Below are positions 43,000-51,979 of a stretch of 64,000 nucleotides of DNA, piece after piece (positions within the stretch are counted from its first letter, which is position 1; every line of letters begins with the position of its first letter). The position numbers were made by a program, and so were the translations under genes. This stretch comes from an uncultured Bacteroidota bacterium (lineage in GTDB: Bacteria > Bacteroidota > Bacteroidia > Bacteroidales > P3), in NCBI GenBank assembly GCA_902800395.1, contig CADCEC010000010.1, forward strand, positions 92,122 through 156,121. The letters are read 5' to 3'. A model generated the notes under the pieces. That model was not told the origin of the DNA. It did no database searches and was given only the letters and a program-made list of their open reading frames with translations.

Positions 43000-44909
43000 A
43001 TTTAAGATTATATAAGCAGGCTCTCCATTATGCCACCCACAAGCCGGCACCCCTCCTCCTATTTCTCATTTCTCATTTCTCATTTCTCATTCCCCTGTCG
43101 GCGCAGGAGGTTCTTTTGCCTTTGCAGAGCCGTCCTGTGGTCTCTCGGGCCATCAAGCAATCGAGCAATCAGCCCATCGCGCTGCCGCTCTTCTGTGACT
43201 TCAGTTCCGCCCCGCACGAATGGGAGGCGGCGGGAGGCGCCACAGTGGGAGAGGGAGAGCGACTGCTGCCCCCCACCATCGGTGTGGTGACGCTTGATGC
43301 CCTCGACGCTTCCGGCAATCTCTATCCCGGAGCTTCCATCACACCTTTTGCTGCCGACACGCTTACGTCGCTCCCCATCCGACTAGAGGGACTGACAGCT
43401 GCCGACTCCGTTGTGCTGAGTTTCTACTACCTCCCCGGAGGAGGGGAGGGAGACCTATGGCAGCGAGTGGGTGATGCCCCTAATCCACAGGATTCGCTGG
43501 TGCTGGAATTCTATCGTCCAGCCGACAGCATGTGGGTTGTTGTCTGGTCGCGAGGCGGTGTGACGGTCGATTCGCTTATGGAAACCACAGGGCACCATTG
43601 GCAGTATGTGACGGTTCCCATCAGTCATCCTGTCTATTTCGACAGCCTCTTCCGCTTCCGTTTCCGGAACTTCTGCAGCCTCAGTACTTCCACGAAGCCT
43701 GGCCTGGTGGGTAACTGCGACTACTGGCATCTCGACTATTTCGTCCTCGATGCCCACCGGAGCCCCTCGCGAACGCCGGTGTTCCATGATGTGGCTTTCG
43801 CTGCTCCCGCCCCATCGGCACTCACCAACTACCGGGCGATGCCGGCACGTCAATATGATCCTTCGGAGATGGCATCCCATTTCGACATGAAGATAGTGAA
43901 CCTCTTCAACTCTACCCTTGCTACACAATATTCCTACGCTGTTGTTGACGCTACGGGAGACACCCTCTACCGCTATGACGGAGGCTACGACAATGCTCCG
44001 CCCTTCCTCCCCGACGAGACCTACCAGACGGCAGCTCCCCATGCACATCCGTCGCTGGAGTACTCTTTCCCCCTCTCCTCCCAACCTGCCACCTATACCA
44101 TCGTTCATACGGTGCGTGAAGGTGCTTCTGGCGACGACTATCCCACCAACGACACGGTAATCTTTCGGCAGGTTTTTGACAACTACTATGCTTACGACGA
44201 CGGTACGGCAGAGAACGGCTATGGTCTTACCTCCACGTCGGAAAATCTCTATCTCGCCTATCGTTTCGACCTCAACAATGCTGATACCCTTACCGCTCTC
44301 GACCTCTATTTTAACCGCACCGACGATGGTGAGAACGAGTGGGTGCCTTTCTATATCACCGTATGGCGGTTGGAGAACGGACAGCCGGGTGCTGTGCTGT
44401 ATAAAGACCAGCACCGCCGTTATCCTCTCTTCGACGGGCTGAACCGCTATCAGCGTTATGTGTTGGAAAGCCCTCTTCTTGTCGACGGAGAGATTTTCGT
44501 AGGTTTTCAGCAGCAGAGCAATTACTATATCAACATTGGTTTCGACCGGAGTTACAATACCGCCGACCACATCTTCTACCGCACCTCCACCGACTGGCAG
44601 CAGAGCATCCTTAGCGGTTCCCTCATGATGCGTCCCTGTTTCGGTGCTGCCGCCACTGTGGGGATTGACGAAGTGGGAAGTGGGAAGAGGGAAGTGACAA
44701 TTTATCCCAATCCGGCGTGTGAGCAGGTGACCGTCAGCGGTCTTCCAGAAGGGAGCCGCGTTGAGCTATATGATGCTATGGGACGCCGAATCAACGTATC
44801 AACCCATCAACGTATCAACGTATCAACCATTCCCTCGGGCATCTATCTGTTGCGCTGCATTGCTCCCGATGGCGTCGTTCATACCGAGAAACTAATCATC
44901 CGCCACTGA
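42993..44909 (+). CDS. T9SS type A cargo protein of unknown function
   Basis: 638 residues. The signal peptide includes LLLFLISHFSFLIPLSAQ, partly encoded by four 7-bp repeats. The body is beta-rich with a MAM-like segment (VVLSFYYLPGGGEGDLWQR) and a region starting YYAYDDGTAENGYGL that is often seen before sorting domains. The C-terminus is a T9SS type A sorting domain: VTIYPNPACEQVTVSGLPEG, VELYDAMGRRI, PSGIYLLRC. Within it five 8-bp repeats encode RINVSTHQRINVST, an insertion between the first and last strands. It overlaps the PASTA gene by 7 nt and the next gene by 1 nt (TGATG). Function not recognised. Confidence 0.85.
   Translation: MVDLRLYKQALHYATHKPAPLLLFLISHFSFLIPLSAQEVLLPLQSRPVVSRAIKQSSNQPIALPLFCDFSSAPHEWEAAGGATVGEGERLLPPTIGVVTLDALDASGNLYPGASITPFAADTLTSLPIRLEGLTAADSVVLSFYYLPGGGEGDLWQRVGDAPNPQDSLVLEFYRPADSMWVVVWSRGGVTVDSLMETTGHHWQYVTVPISHPVYFDSLFRFRFRNFCSLSTSTKPGLVGNCDYWHLDYFVLDAHRSPSRTPVFHDVAFAAPAPSALTNYRAMPARQYDPSEMASHFDMKIVNLFNSTLATQYSYAVVDATGDTLYRYDGGYDNAPPFLPDETYQTAAPHAHPSLEYSFPLSSQPATYTIVHTVREGASGDDYPTNDTVIFRQVFDNYYAYDDGTAENGYGLTSTSENLYLAYRFDLNNADTLTALDLYFNRTDDGENEWVPFYITVWRLENGQPGAVLYKDQHRRYPLFDGLNRYQRYVLESPLLVDGEIFVGFQQQSNYYINIGFDRSYNTADHIFYRTSTDWQQSILSGSLMMRPCFGAAATVGIDEVGSGKREVTIYPNPACEQVTVSGLPEGSRVELYDAMGRRINVSTHQRINVSTIPSGIYLLRCIAPDGVVHTEKLIIRH
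43061..43088 (+). repeat. Four 7-bp tandem repeats in a signal peptide
   Basis: The unit ATTTCTC is repeated four times without mismatch. It encodes the hydrophobic core (LISHFSFLI). A 7-bp unit is frame-changing, so a change in copy number would switch the T9SS cargo gene on or off. Confidence 0.95.
44790..44828 (+). repeat. 8-bp tandem repeats in a T9SS sorting domain
   Basis: Units ATCAACGT, ATCAACCC, ATCAACGT, ATCAACGT and a partial ATCAACC follow each other. Copy-number change would shift the frame before the end of the sorting domain and so could block export. Confidence 0.9.
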
Positions 44910-45967
44910 TGGAAGACTTAGAGTTAGAAGAACAGCAACAGGAGCTCTATGAGCACCACCGCATCACCGTCGACCGTGGGCAGGAGATGCTGCGTATCGA
45001 CAAGTACCTCCAGATGCATCTGCAGGGAGTGTCGCGCAACAAGATACAGGCGGCGGCCAAAGCCGACTGCATAGTGGTGAATGAGAAGCCTGTGAAGTCG
45101 AACTACCGAGTGAAACCCTTGGATGTCATCAGTGTCCTGCTGCCTGAGCCGCCTCACGAATTCGAACTTGTTCCAGAAGAGATACCCTTGAAAATCGTCT
45201 ATGAGGACGACGATGTCCTGGTGGTCGACAAGCAGGCGGGGTTGGTGGTGCATCCTGGCGTGGGCAACTGGACAGGCACGCTGGTGAACGGGCTGCTGTA
45301 TTATATGCAGAAGCATCGGGATAATCAGGGGGCACAGGAAGCGGCAGCTCCATTTCTGGTACATAGAATCGACAAAGACACCTCGGGACTGCTGCTGGTG
45401 GCGAAGAACGAGGATGCTCAGGCGGTCCTTGCTCGGCAGTTCTTCTACCACACCATCGAGCGAAAATACACCGCCCTTGTATGGGGTGATTTCGAGGAGG
45501 AGAGTGGCACTATTACGGGCAACCTGGGGCGTTCGCCTCAGGACCGCCGTGTGATGTGTGTCTATCCCAACCAGGAGGGACTTCCGGAGGAGTTGCAGCG
45601 AGGCAAGCATGCCGTTACCCACTGGCGCGTCCTAGAGCGTTTTGGATATGTCACCCTTGTGGAGTGTGTCCTTGAGACGGGACGCACGCACCAGATACGT
45701 GCGCACATGCGTTACATAGGACATCCGCTCTTCAGCGATGCGGCTTATGGAGGCGACGCCATCTTGAAGGGAACCACCTTCACGCGCTACAAGCAGTTCG
45801 TCAACAACTGTTTCGACATCCTGCCGCGTCAGGCTTTGCATGCGCGGGTGCTTGGTTTCGAGCATCCTACCACGGGCGCACACATGCATTTTGAGAGCCC
45901 TCTTCCCGACGATATGCAGCAGTGTATCGAAAAATGGCGAAAATACACTGACCATTTGGGTGATTGA
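44909..45967 (+). CDS. rluD: RluA/RluD family 23S rRNA pseudouridine synthase
   Basis: Converts uridine to pseudouridine in large-subunit rRNA. 352 residues with an N-terminal S4 RNA-binding domain (LRIDKYLQMHLQGVSRNKIQ, about 27-80) and the catalytic domain containing HRIDKDTSGLLLVAKN, in which Asp155 is the expected nucleophile. Other family motifs are KQAGLVVHPG, GRTHQIRAHM and LHARVLGFEHP. RluD is the closest well-known member, but RluA-family specificity cannot be fixed from sequence alone. It starts inside the stop of the cargo gene (TGATG) and ends 2 nt from the opposing gldN copy, leaving no space for a terminator. Confidence 0.9.
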   Translation: MEDLELEEQQQELYEHHRITVDRGQEMLRIDKYLQMHLQGVSRNKIQAAAKADCIVVNEKPVKSNYRVKPLDVISVLLPEPPHEFELVPEEIPLKIVYEDDDVLVVDKQAGLVVHPGVGNWTGTLVNGLLYYMQKHRDNQGAQEAAAPFLVHRIDKDTSGLLLVAKNEDAQAVLARQFFYHTIERKYTALVWGDFEEESGTITGNLGRSPQDRRVMCVYPNQEGLPEELQRGKHAVTHWRVLERFGYVTLVECVLETGRTHQIRAHMRYIGHPLFSDAAYGGDAILKGTTFTRYKQFVNNCFDILPRQALHARVLGFEHPTTGAHMHFESPLPDDMQQCIEKWRKYTDHLGD

Positions 45968-45969
45968 AA

Positions 45970-46845
45970 TCAATAATCCCACATCTCGTTATCGATTTCG
46001 AAGACCTTTTCTTCGATATTTTCGGCCTCTATGATAGCGCCTGAGCCGAAAGTGTAGTCGGAGATGCTGACATCGCGCATATTTGATTCGCGTGTGGTGT
46101 AGGCGGTGTAATGCTGGTTGAGGAAGACCCAATCCCAGGAGGGCTGGTTAACGATGTTCTGCGGGTCGATATAAGCTGCGTAGCGCACCAGAAGGTTGCG
46201 GACGCGAGGATTTTGCATCGGTATCCAGAAGATGGGGAGACGTCCGAGGTAGATATCGGGTACGCCGCCACCCACGACGCGGTAGGTCTCCTTGAGGGGC
46301 GCCAATGCGATGCGGCGTGAATCCTGTCGGGTATCCTGTCGGCCGACGAACCACACCTCGCGCAGGCTCCAGGCGAGGACCTCGGAACCGTCGAAATAAC
46401 GGGGCTTGATGACCGTCTCGTAGAGTTCGTTGTCATCGTCGTCGTAGCCGATTTCGAGGAGGATGGTGTCGGGTCGAGTGTAACGTTTGAAGAAAGCCTC
46501 GTTATCGAGCGGAATCTTCAGGCCGTCATCCTCGTAGATGGGTATTTCGCCAGCCACCATAGCATCCCAGATGATGTAGGCCAAACTCTTCTTGCCGAAG
46601 GTGATGTATTCGTCGCTGGGGAAATAGAAGAACTGGTTGAAGAGTTCGTTGCAGTCGATGGTTTTCCAGAGGGTGGTGGACCACACTACGTCATCCTCGC
46701 GCAAGAAGGGGAAGGGGATAGGTTTGGCTTTTCCTCGAGGTTGCGAAAGGTGGAAGTCGTTGGGGTTCTTTTGCTCCACGGTCTGCCCCTGAACCAGTGT
46801 GATGAGAAGCAGAGAAAACCCTAGTATGAGCAATGATTTTTTCAA
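45970..46845 (-). CDS. gldN: Gliding motility/T9SS protein GldN, second copy
   Basis: GldN (PorN) is a periplasmic protein that joins GldK in the ring of the T9SS under the outer membrane. About 291 residues with a signal peptide LKKSLLILGFSLLLITLVQG. Shared features with the adjacent copy are NPNDFHLSQP, VVWSTTLWKTIDCNELFNQF, FYFPSD, AGEIPIYEDD, FWIPMQNPRVR and the end DNEMWDY. No ATG precedes the signal peptide; I chose the TTG at 46845 directly before AAA AAA, while a GTG at 46890 would add 15 residues. A TTAACCGTTAACC-rich spacer of 45-90 nt separates it from the first copy. It resembles the gldN/gldO pair of Flavobacterium in arrangement, but whether it is functionally equivalent is unknown. 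Confidence 0.87.
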   Translation of the reverse strand: MKKSLLILGFSLLLITLVQGQTVEQKNPNDFHLSQPRGKAKPIPFPFLREDDVVWSTTLWKTIDCNELFNQFFYFPSDEYITFGKKSLAYIIWDAMVAGEIPIYEDDGLKIPLDNEAFFKRYTRPDTILLEIGYDDDDNELYETVIKPRYFDGSEVLAWSLREVWFVGRQDTRQDSRRIALAPLKETYRVVGGGVPDIYLGRLPIFWIPMQNPRVRNLLVRYAAYIDPQNIVNQPSWDWVFLNQHYTAYTTRESNMRDVSISDYTFGSGAIIEAENIEEKVFEIDNEMWDY

Positions 46846-46934
46846 AAAATATAGATTGAAAAGAGTTGAGGTCAAGAAAAATCTCAACACTCAACTCTTA
46901 ATCGTTAACTGTTAACCATTAACCGTTAACCATC

Positions 46935-47831
46935 CTAGTATTCCCACATGTCGGATTCGATGTCGTAGATCAAATCTTCGAGGCGTTGCGACTCGAGGAC
47001 GGCATCCAGATCGGCCATGTATTCCGAGATGGAACGGTTGGGAGTATTGGAGGTACGGATAACGTAGCTATCGAAGTAGCGCTGGATAAAGATATCGTCG
47101 TAGGAACGTTCCACCACATCGTTGTTCTCATCGTAGGCATTGGCATTGACGAGAACCTGGCGCACGCGCATATCATCCATTGGAATCCACCACGACCAGG
47201 TGTAGTTGCGCTCACCGGCAGCGTTTTCTTTCTGATAGTAGAAACTGAGGCCGACGATACGGACTTTCTGGCGGGTGTCCTGTTTGTCGATGTACCATTT
47301 CTCTTTCAGTTTGATTTTTACTGCAGATGTGCTGTCGAACGAACGTGTTTTGATGACGCTTCTCTTCTTGATTTCATCCGTTTCGTCGTCGTAAACGGGG
47401 TTGCCGTATTCGTCGGTAATTTCTTCCTCAACGGTATAGGGCGCACCCGCGAGTTGGATGATGGCGTCGTTCAAATCGAGTTCTTTCTCCATGTCGTCGT
47501 CTTCATAGACGGGGATTTCGCCGCTACGGACACCGCGCATGATGAGGTTGACCAGGCTAATACGGCCTTGAGTGCTTTGCTCTGCATTTTTTGGGAAATA
47601 GAAGAACTGATTGAATTTCTCGTTGAAGTCAATCTCTCTCCATACCACTTCTTCCCAAATCACATCATTCCATCTGACAGAGGGATACGGCATCGCTTTT
47701 TTCCCAATGAACTCGGGCTTCTGGTAGAAGTCGTTAGGGTTGCGCTGGTCGTTGCCGTCGATGATGCTTTGCGCTTCGGTCGCTGTGCAATAGGCAATGA
47801 TTGCAAGCACAGTAAACAGGACTCTTTTCAT
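46935..47831 (-). CDS. gldN: Gliding motility/T9SS protein GldN
   Basis: 298 residues, signal peptide ending ATEAQ. Family features: RNPNDFYQKPEF, DVIWEEVVWREIDFNEKFNQ, FFYFPKN, SGEIPVYEDDD, WSWWIPMDDMRVRQVLVNA, YDDIFIQRYF and the end ESDMWEY. It follows gldM after 22 nt in the usual K-L-M-N order, so this is the canonical copy. The second copy downstream is shorter in the central acidic segment. Confidence 0.95.
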   Translation of the reverse strand: MKRVLFTVLAIIAYCTATEAQSIIDGNDQRNPNDFYQKPEFIGKKAMPYPSVRWNDVIWEEVVWREIDFNEKFNQFFYFPKNAEQSTQGRISLVNLIMRGVRSGEIPVYEDDDMEKELDLNDAIIQLAGAPYTVEEEITDEYGNPVYDDETDEIKKRSVIKTRSFDSTSAVKIKLKEKWYIDKQDTRQKVRIVGLSFYYQKENAAGERNYTWSWWIPMDDMRVRQVLVNANAYDENNDVVERSYDDIFIQRYFDSYVIRTSNTPNRSISEYMADLDAVLESQRLEDLIYDIESDMWEY

Positions 47832-47853
47832 ATGATTAAGAATTTTGGGTCTA

Positions 47854-49530
47854 TTATCTGAGGGTTGCAGTATAGGTTACGGACTTGGGTTTGCCATCGG
47901 GCATCATGACGTCGGCCTGGATGACCAGCTTCTCACCCTTAGTGGCTTTTCTAACCATGGAAGCGATGCTCTCGTTGAAACGCGGACCGTTGACCGTCTC
48001 TTCCTTGGCGCCTACTGAGACAAGCATCTTGATGATGCGGATGCTGCGGTTGTCAATCTTCAGCAGGAAGTCGGGATTCTTAATGGGAATGACGACGGTG
48101 CTGGCCGACAGTTCTTTTTTGTCGAGACGTCCACCGCTCTCAACACCGGCCACCTTGATGATAGGAGCGGGAATGTCTTTGACGATGACGGTCTGCGATC
48201 CCATGGTGCTAGTTCGTTTATCGATGGTGGCGTTGACGGAGAGGGTGAGTTTCTTGGCTCCCGGTTTAGGCTTGACAATAAAACTGCCCTCACCTTCCGC
48301 TTTGGTGATGTCGGCTTGACCTGCGGGCTCGATATGGAGGCTCAGGCTACGTCCGTCGACACCGGCCGCAGATATGGTCACAGGGTTCTCCAGACCAGCA
48401 TACATGACCTGCAGGCCATCGAGACGCACCACACCGGCAGGTTTGGCGACGAAGTAGAAATCATTGATGGGATACTCTTCGACACCATTGTCACCAGTCA
48501 CATAGGCGGTACCAGTGATGCGCTGCGGACCTAGAGTATTGCAGGTGGCCCTGTAAACGACCGTGCCACTGTCTCCGCTGGTCAGGTGCTGGCCATTCAC
48601 GGTGGCAGTAAATTTCTGCTTCGAGTCGTAAGCAGCCACATTGATACGAGTCTCGTAGGTGCCTCCCTGCAGGATGTAGGTGGCACGGGGACGCGAAATC
48701 ATCGCAATGTTGCTGAACTTCTTATCACCTTTGGATACCTGTTTGAAAAGTTCCTCGACAACGGCATATTCAGCATTCATCATTTCGGTCTTCAGTCGGG
48801 TGAGAGTGACAAGAGCGGCACCCGTAATCACCTCGTTGAAAGTGTTGACCTCCCAAGGTACCAGTTCGCCCTCCTTATTGTAGCCATCGGCCAGATTGAG
48901 CTCCTTCATTGCAGGAGCCACTTTGATGGAGTCGACACCAAGGACGTTGTTCACCTTCTCTTTGAATTCAAGAATCTTGTTCTTGATTTGGATGGCGGCG
49001 AGGTTGGGGTCGGGATTCTTCACGTCGGGACCGATGAAGTACTGTGCGGGGCCGTGGTTGTCTTCGAGTTGTTTGTCAGTAAACCAGGCAAAGCCGATGC
49101 TGTCGAGAGCCGTGCGAACGTTTTCATTGATAGCATTGCCGCTCTCATCGCGTAGTTGCAGTGCCCATTCCCTATTGGTCCTCGGGTCTGTGTAGTTGAC
49201 TGAACTAGCCACTTTGGAACCAATAAAGTCGCATTCAATACTATCGATATAATTCTTGATTCCGTTTGAAAGCTCGCGTACCTCCAAGGCAATGGTATAG
49301 AGGGAGTCGTATTTACCGTTATTCAAGCTATCGGCAATACGGAAGTTGTCATAGGAATCATGCAGTTTGAACTCCAGGTTTTTATTTGACTCGTGCAATG
49401 CCGTACCCACACTCTTGAAGCCTTGGATGACCTCAGCGGAGACATTCAGAGCCAACATGGCGGTGTACACGAGGTACATCATGGTAATCATTTTTTGTCG
49501 CGGGGTTTCCGGACAGTTTGTTGCGCCCAT
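47854..49530 (-). CDS. gldM: Gliding motility/T9SS motor protein GldM
   Basis: GldM (PorM) forms, with GldL, the proton-driven inner-membrane motor; its long periplasmic arm contacts the GldKN ring. 558 residues. A short N-terminus (MGATNCPETPRQK) is followed by one membrane segment MITMMYLVYTAMLALNVSAE, then four periplasmic domains. FKSVGTALHESNKNLEFKL begins the helical first domain and MYAGLENPVTISAAGVDG marks the first Ig-like domain. Length and order match the family. It lies 59 nt after gldL; the spacer holds TTTAAAG repeats (49541-49575). Confidence 0.97.
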   Translation of the reverse strand: MGATNCPETPRQKMITMMYLVYTAMLALNVSAEVIQGFKSVGTALHESNKNLEFKLHDSYDNFRIADSLNNGKYDSLYTIALEVRELSNGIKNYIDSIECDFIGSKVASSVNYTDPRTNREWALQLRDESGNAINENVRTALDSIGFAWFTDKQLEDNHGPAQYFIGPDVKNPDPNLAAIQIKNKILEFKEKVNNVLGVDSIKVAPAMKELNLADGYNKEGELVPWEVNTFNEVITGAALVTLTRLKTEMMNAEYAVVEELFKQVSKGDKKFSNIAMISRPRATYILQGGTYETRINVAAYDSKQKFTATVNGQHLTSGDSGTVVYRATCNTLGPQRITGTAYVTGDNGVEEYPINDFYFVAKPAGVVRLDGLQVMYAGLENPVTISAAGVDGRSLSLHIEPAGQADITKAEGEGSFIVKPKPGAKKLTLSVNATIDKRTSTMGSQTVIVKDIPAPIIKVAGVESGGRLDKKELSASTVVIPIKNPDFLLKIDNRSIRIIKMLVSVGAKEETVNGPRFNESIASMVRKATKGEKLVIQADVMMPDGKPKSVTYTATLR

Positions 49531-49589
49531 AGTCTAATTTTAAAGTTTAAAGGTTTAAGTTTAAAGGTTAAAGGGTAGGGTAACTATGG

Positions 49590-50459
49590 TTAGATGCGCG
49601 TCTGCATGGCGGCCAGCATGTTGCCGTAGACATTGTTCAGTTCAGCAACCTTGCGGGTGAGGGCGTCGACTTGTTCTTTGTATTTCTTGATGCCGTCGGC
49701 AGAATCGGAGAAGTTGGCAAGCATTGTGCCCATCTTCTCTTCGAACTCCTTGTTGAGGGTCATCTGCGTAGAGGCATTGTTGATCTGCATCTCATACATG
49801 GCGTTGATGCTGCTGAGGCTGGCGGACATCTTCTTCATCTCTTCAGCATAGGAAACCTCGCCGCTGAGCGACTGGGCGGTCTCCTGATAGATGGTGGAGA
49901 GAGTGGAGATGGCCTCGGGAGCACCCTGCATGCTTTCGAGCAGACGTCCAGCCTGGTTGGCCACGCCGTCCATGTTGCTGACAAATTTGTCGGTGGCGGC
50001 GGTGACGTTAGCCATATTGTTCATCGAGTTGGCGCTGTCGGCGAGGTTCTGCATACCCTGGCCGAGGCGGTCGATAAGTTCGGAACTGATATGAGCATCT
50101 TCGAGCATCTTGTCGAGTTTGGCAGTCAACGGGTCGGCACTTACGGGTGCTTTCTCGATGGGATTGCCGTTCTCGTCGAATTCTACCTCACCGGCATCGA
50201 GAGCGGCTTCGTCGACCATACCCGCTAATTCGGGATAGACCAAGCTCCAGTCCCATTCTTTGTGAGGCGGTTCGAATGCCGAAAGGAAGAAGATGATACC
50301 TTCGGTGCTCATACCGGCGATAAGCATCTCATTGGCGAAAGGCCAGTGCATGATTTTGAACAGGGCACCGACGATAACAACAGATGCACCCCAACCATAA
50401 AGATAAGCCATGAAGGTTTTGTAACCTTTACTACGGACGAGATTATTGATGAAGCTCAT
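49590..50459 (-). CDS. gldL: Gliding motility/T9SS motor protein GldL
   Basis: GldL (PorL) is the inner-membrane stator-like partner of GldM. 289 residues. Two membrane segments lie at about 15-36 (FMAYLYGWGASVVIVGALFK) and 42-60 (EMLIAGMSTEGIIFFLSAF), with the conserved MHWPFANEML between them. After EPPHKEWDW comes a long cytoplasmic helical region rich in heptads (KLDKMLEDAHISSELIDRLG, VDALTRKVAELNNVYGNML). The ATG is at 50459. It is located between gldK and gldM in the standard order. Confidence 0.97.
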   Translation of the reverse strand: MSFINNLVRSKGYKTFMAYLYGWGASVVIVGALFKIMHWPFANEMLIAGMSTEGIIFFLSAFEPPHKEWDWSLVYPELAGMVDEAALDAGEVEFDENGNPIEKAPVSADPLTAKLDKMLEDAHISSELIDRLGQGMQNLADSANSMNNMANVTAATDKFVSNMDGVANQAGRLLESMQGAPEAISTLSTIYQETAQSLSGEVSYAEEMKKMSASLSSINAMYEMQINNASTQMTLNKEFEEKMGTMLANFSDSADGIKKYKEQVDALTRKVAELNNVYGNMLAAMQTRI

Positions 50460-50534
50460 AATTTATAATGTTTTGTGTTGCTTGTTAATATAATGTGTTA
50501 CTTGCTTGTGTTATATGTTTGAGAAGAGTTGTCT

Positions 50535-51896
50535 TTAGCGAGCGACGTTGGAGGCAGTACGGAGGTTGTCTCCCTTCACACGACCCAAGTAGGGCTGCAC
50601 GCAGCGGAAGCCAATATAGCACTTGGCGGTATCCATGAATTCGAAGTCACGAGTCTGCACCTGGATGAAATATTTCTGGTCCTTCCAGCTGCCGCCACGA
50701 ATGACTTTGCGCTTCATGAGCAACGGGTCGTCGTCCTTTGCATTGTAGTTGTAATAGGGAGTGATGGCGTTGGCGACAATGTAAGTCGACTCATTGAAGG
50801 CATCGAGGCACCATTCGCTGACATTACCGGCCATATCATACAGACCGTAGTCGTTGGGAGCGTAGTGGCCGACCATGAGGGTCTTCACACCACCATCGTC
50901 GTCATAAGCGCCCTTCAGGGGCTCGTAGTTAGCCAGGAAGCAGCCATTCGGGTTGCGCACATAGGGGCCGCCCCAAGGATAGGACTCACTGGCGATGCCG
51001 CCACGGGCAGCGAACTCCCATTCGCTCTCGGTGGGCAGACGGAAGTCGTTGAGCGTCGAGTAGTTGATACTTTCAAGGTAGTTGTTGAGCATGTTGGAAC
51101 GCCACACGCAGAAAGCACGGGCCTGACGCCAGCTGATGCCGACCACAGGGTAGTTGTCGTAGGCAGGTGAAGAGAAGTAGCTGCGAGCATAGTCCTCGTT
51201 CATGCTATAGGCATAGTCATGAACCCAGCACAGGGTGTCGGGGTAAATGTTGACATATTCACGCTGAATCTGAGAGTTGCGGTTGTTCAGACCTTTGGGA
51301 CGCACGGCGAAAGAGGTGCCTTTGTGCTCGTTTTTGGCCTGCACGCCGTTTTCTTTCTCGGAGACCTGGGCGTAGTCGATGAAGTAGTACTCGTAATTGA
51401 GTTTCGACACATCGACGACGCGACGGTGGTAGATGTCCACGATATAGTAGCCACCGTCGATAAGGTACTGACGAATCTCGGGATTGGAGTAGTCAATCTC
51501 AGTCTTGTAGTTGAGCGTCGGGGGGTCGAGGGGCTCACCATACTGGTCTTCTTCGATGAGGAAGCCTTCCACACCGGCTTCGCCGAGGATACGGCGTGCG
51601 ATGGAATCTTTGACGGCAGCAACAAACTGACGGTACTCGTTATTGGTGATCTCTGTCTCGTCCATGAAGAACGATCCAATCTGCATCTTGCGGGGCTGGG
51701 GGGTGCGGCCGTAGGTGACGTTCTGCACGCCGGCGCCCATGGTGTAGTTGCCTTGGTTGATGAATACCATACCCTTGAGGTCGATGTCCTCGAAATAGGG
51801 ACGGTCGTTGACGCCTACCAATTCTCCGTTATTGGTCGACTTGCAGCTCCAGAGGAGTGCGGTCGAAGCGGCGAGGATGAAAAACAACTTCTTCAT
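50535..51896 (-). CDS. gldK: Gliding motility/T9SS lipoprotein GldK
   Basis: GldK (PorK) is the outer-membrane lipoprotein of the T9SS periplasmic ring. 453 residues with lipobox LWSC (MKKLFFILAASTALLWSC). The body is a formylglycine-generating-enzyme-like (sulfatase-modifying factor) fold: MVFINQGNYTMGAG, FFMDETEITNNEYRQFV, VVGISWRQARAFCVWRSN, RLPTESEWEFAARGG, YDMAGNVSEWCLDAF, KVIRGGSWKD and IGFRCVQPYLG. This fold is used for structure in GldK rather than for catalysis. It starts 83 nt after porP. Confidence 0.97.
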   Translation of the reverse strand: MKKLFFILAASTALLWSCKSTNNGELVGVNDRPYFEDIDLKGMVFINQGNYTMGAGVQNVTYGRTPQPRKMQIGSFFMDETEITNNEYRQFVAAVKDSIARRILGEAGVEGFLIEEDQYGEPLDPPTLNYKTEIDYSNPEIRQYLIDGGYYIVDIYHRRVVDVSKLNYEYYFIDYAQVSEKENGVQAKNEHKGTSFAVRPKGLNNRNSQIQREYVNIYPDTLCWVHDYAYSMNEDYARSYFSSPAYDNYPVVGISWRQARAFCVWRSNMLNNYLESINYSTLNDFRLPTESEWEFAARGGIASESYPWGGPYVRNPNGCFLANYEPLKGAYDDDGGVKTLMVGHYAPNDYGLYDMAGNVSEWCLDAFNESTYIVANAITPYYNYNAKDDDPLLMKRKVIRGGSWKDQKYFIQVQTRDFEFMDTAKCYIGFRCVQPYLGRVKGDNLRTASNVAR

Positions 51897-51979
51897 ATGG
51901 TCAATGTTTTATTATTTACTAAACGTATTTTTCTCAAAAAAGTTTCGTTTTCCCTTTTTTTAAAGAATAATCTATAATA

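Noticed and set aside
45958-45980. Palindromic sequence between the convergent rluD-type and gldN genes as a terminator
   Set aside because: GGGTGATTG ... CAATAATCCC is imperfect, has almost no loop and no U-tract, and overlaps both stop codons.
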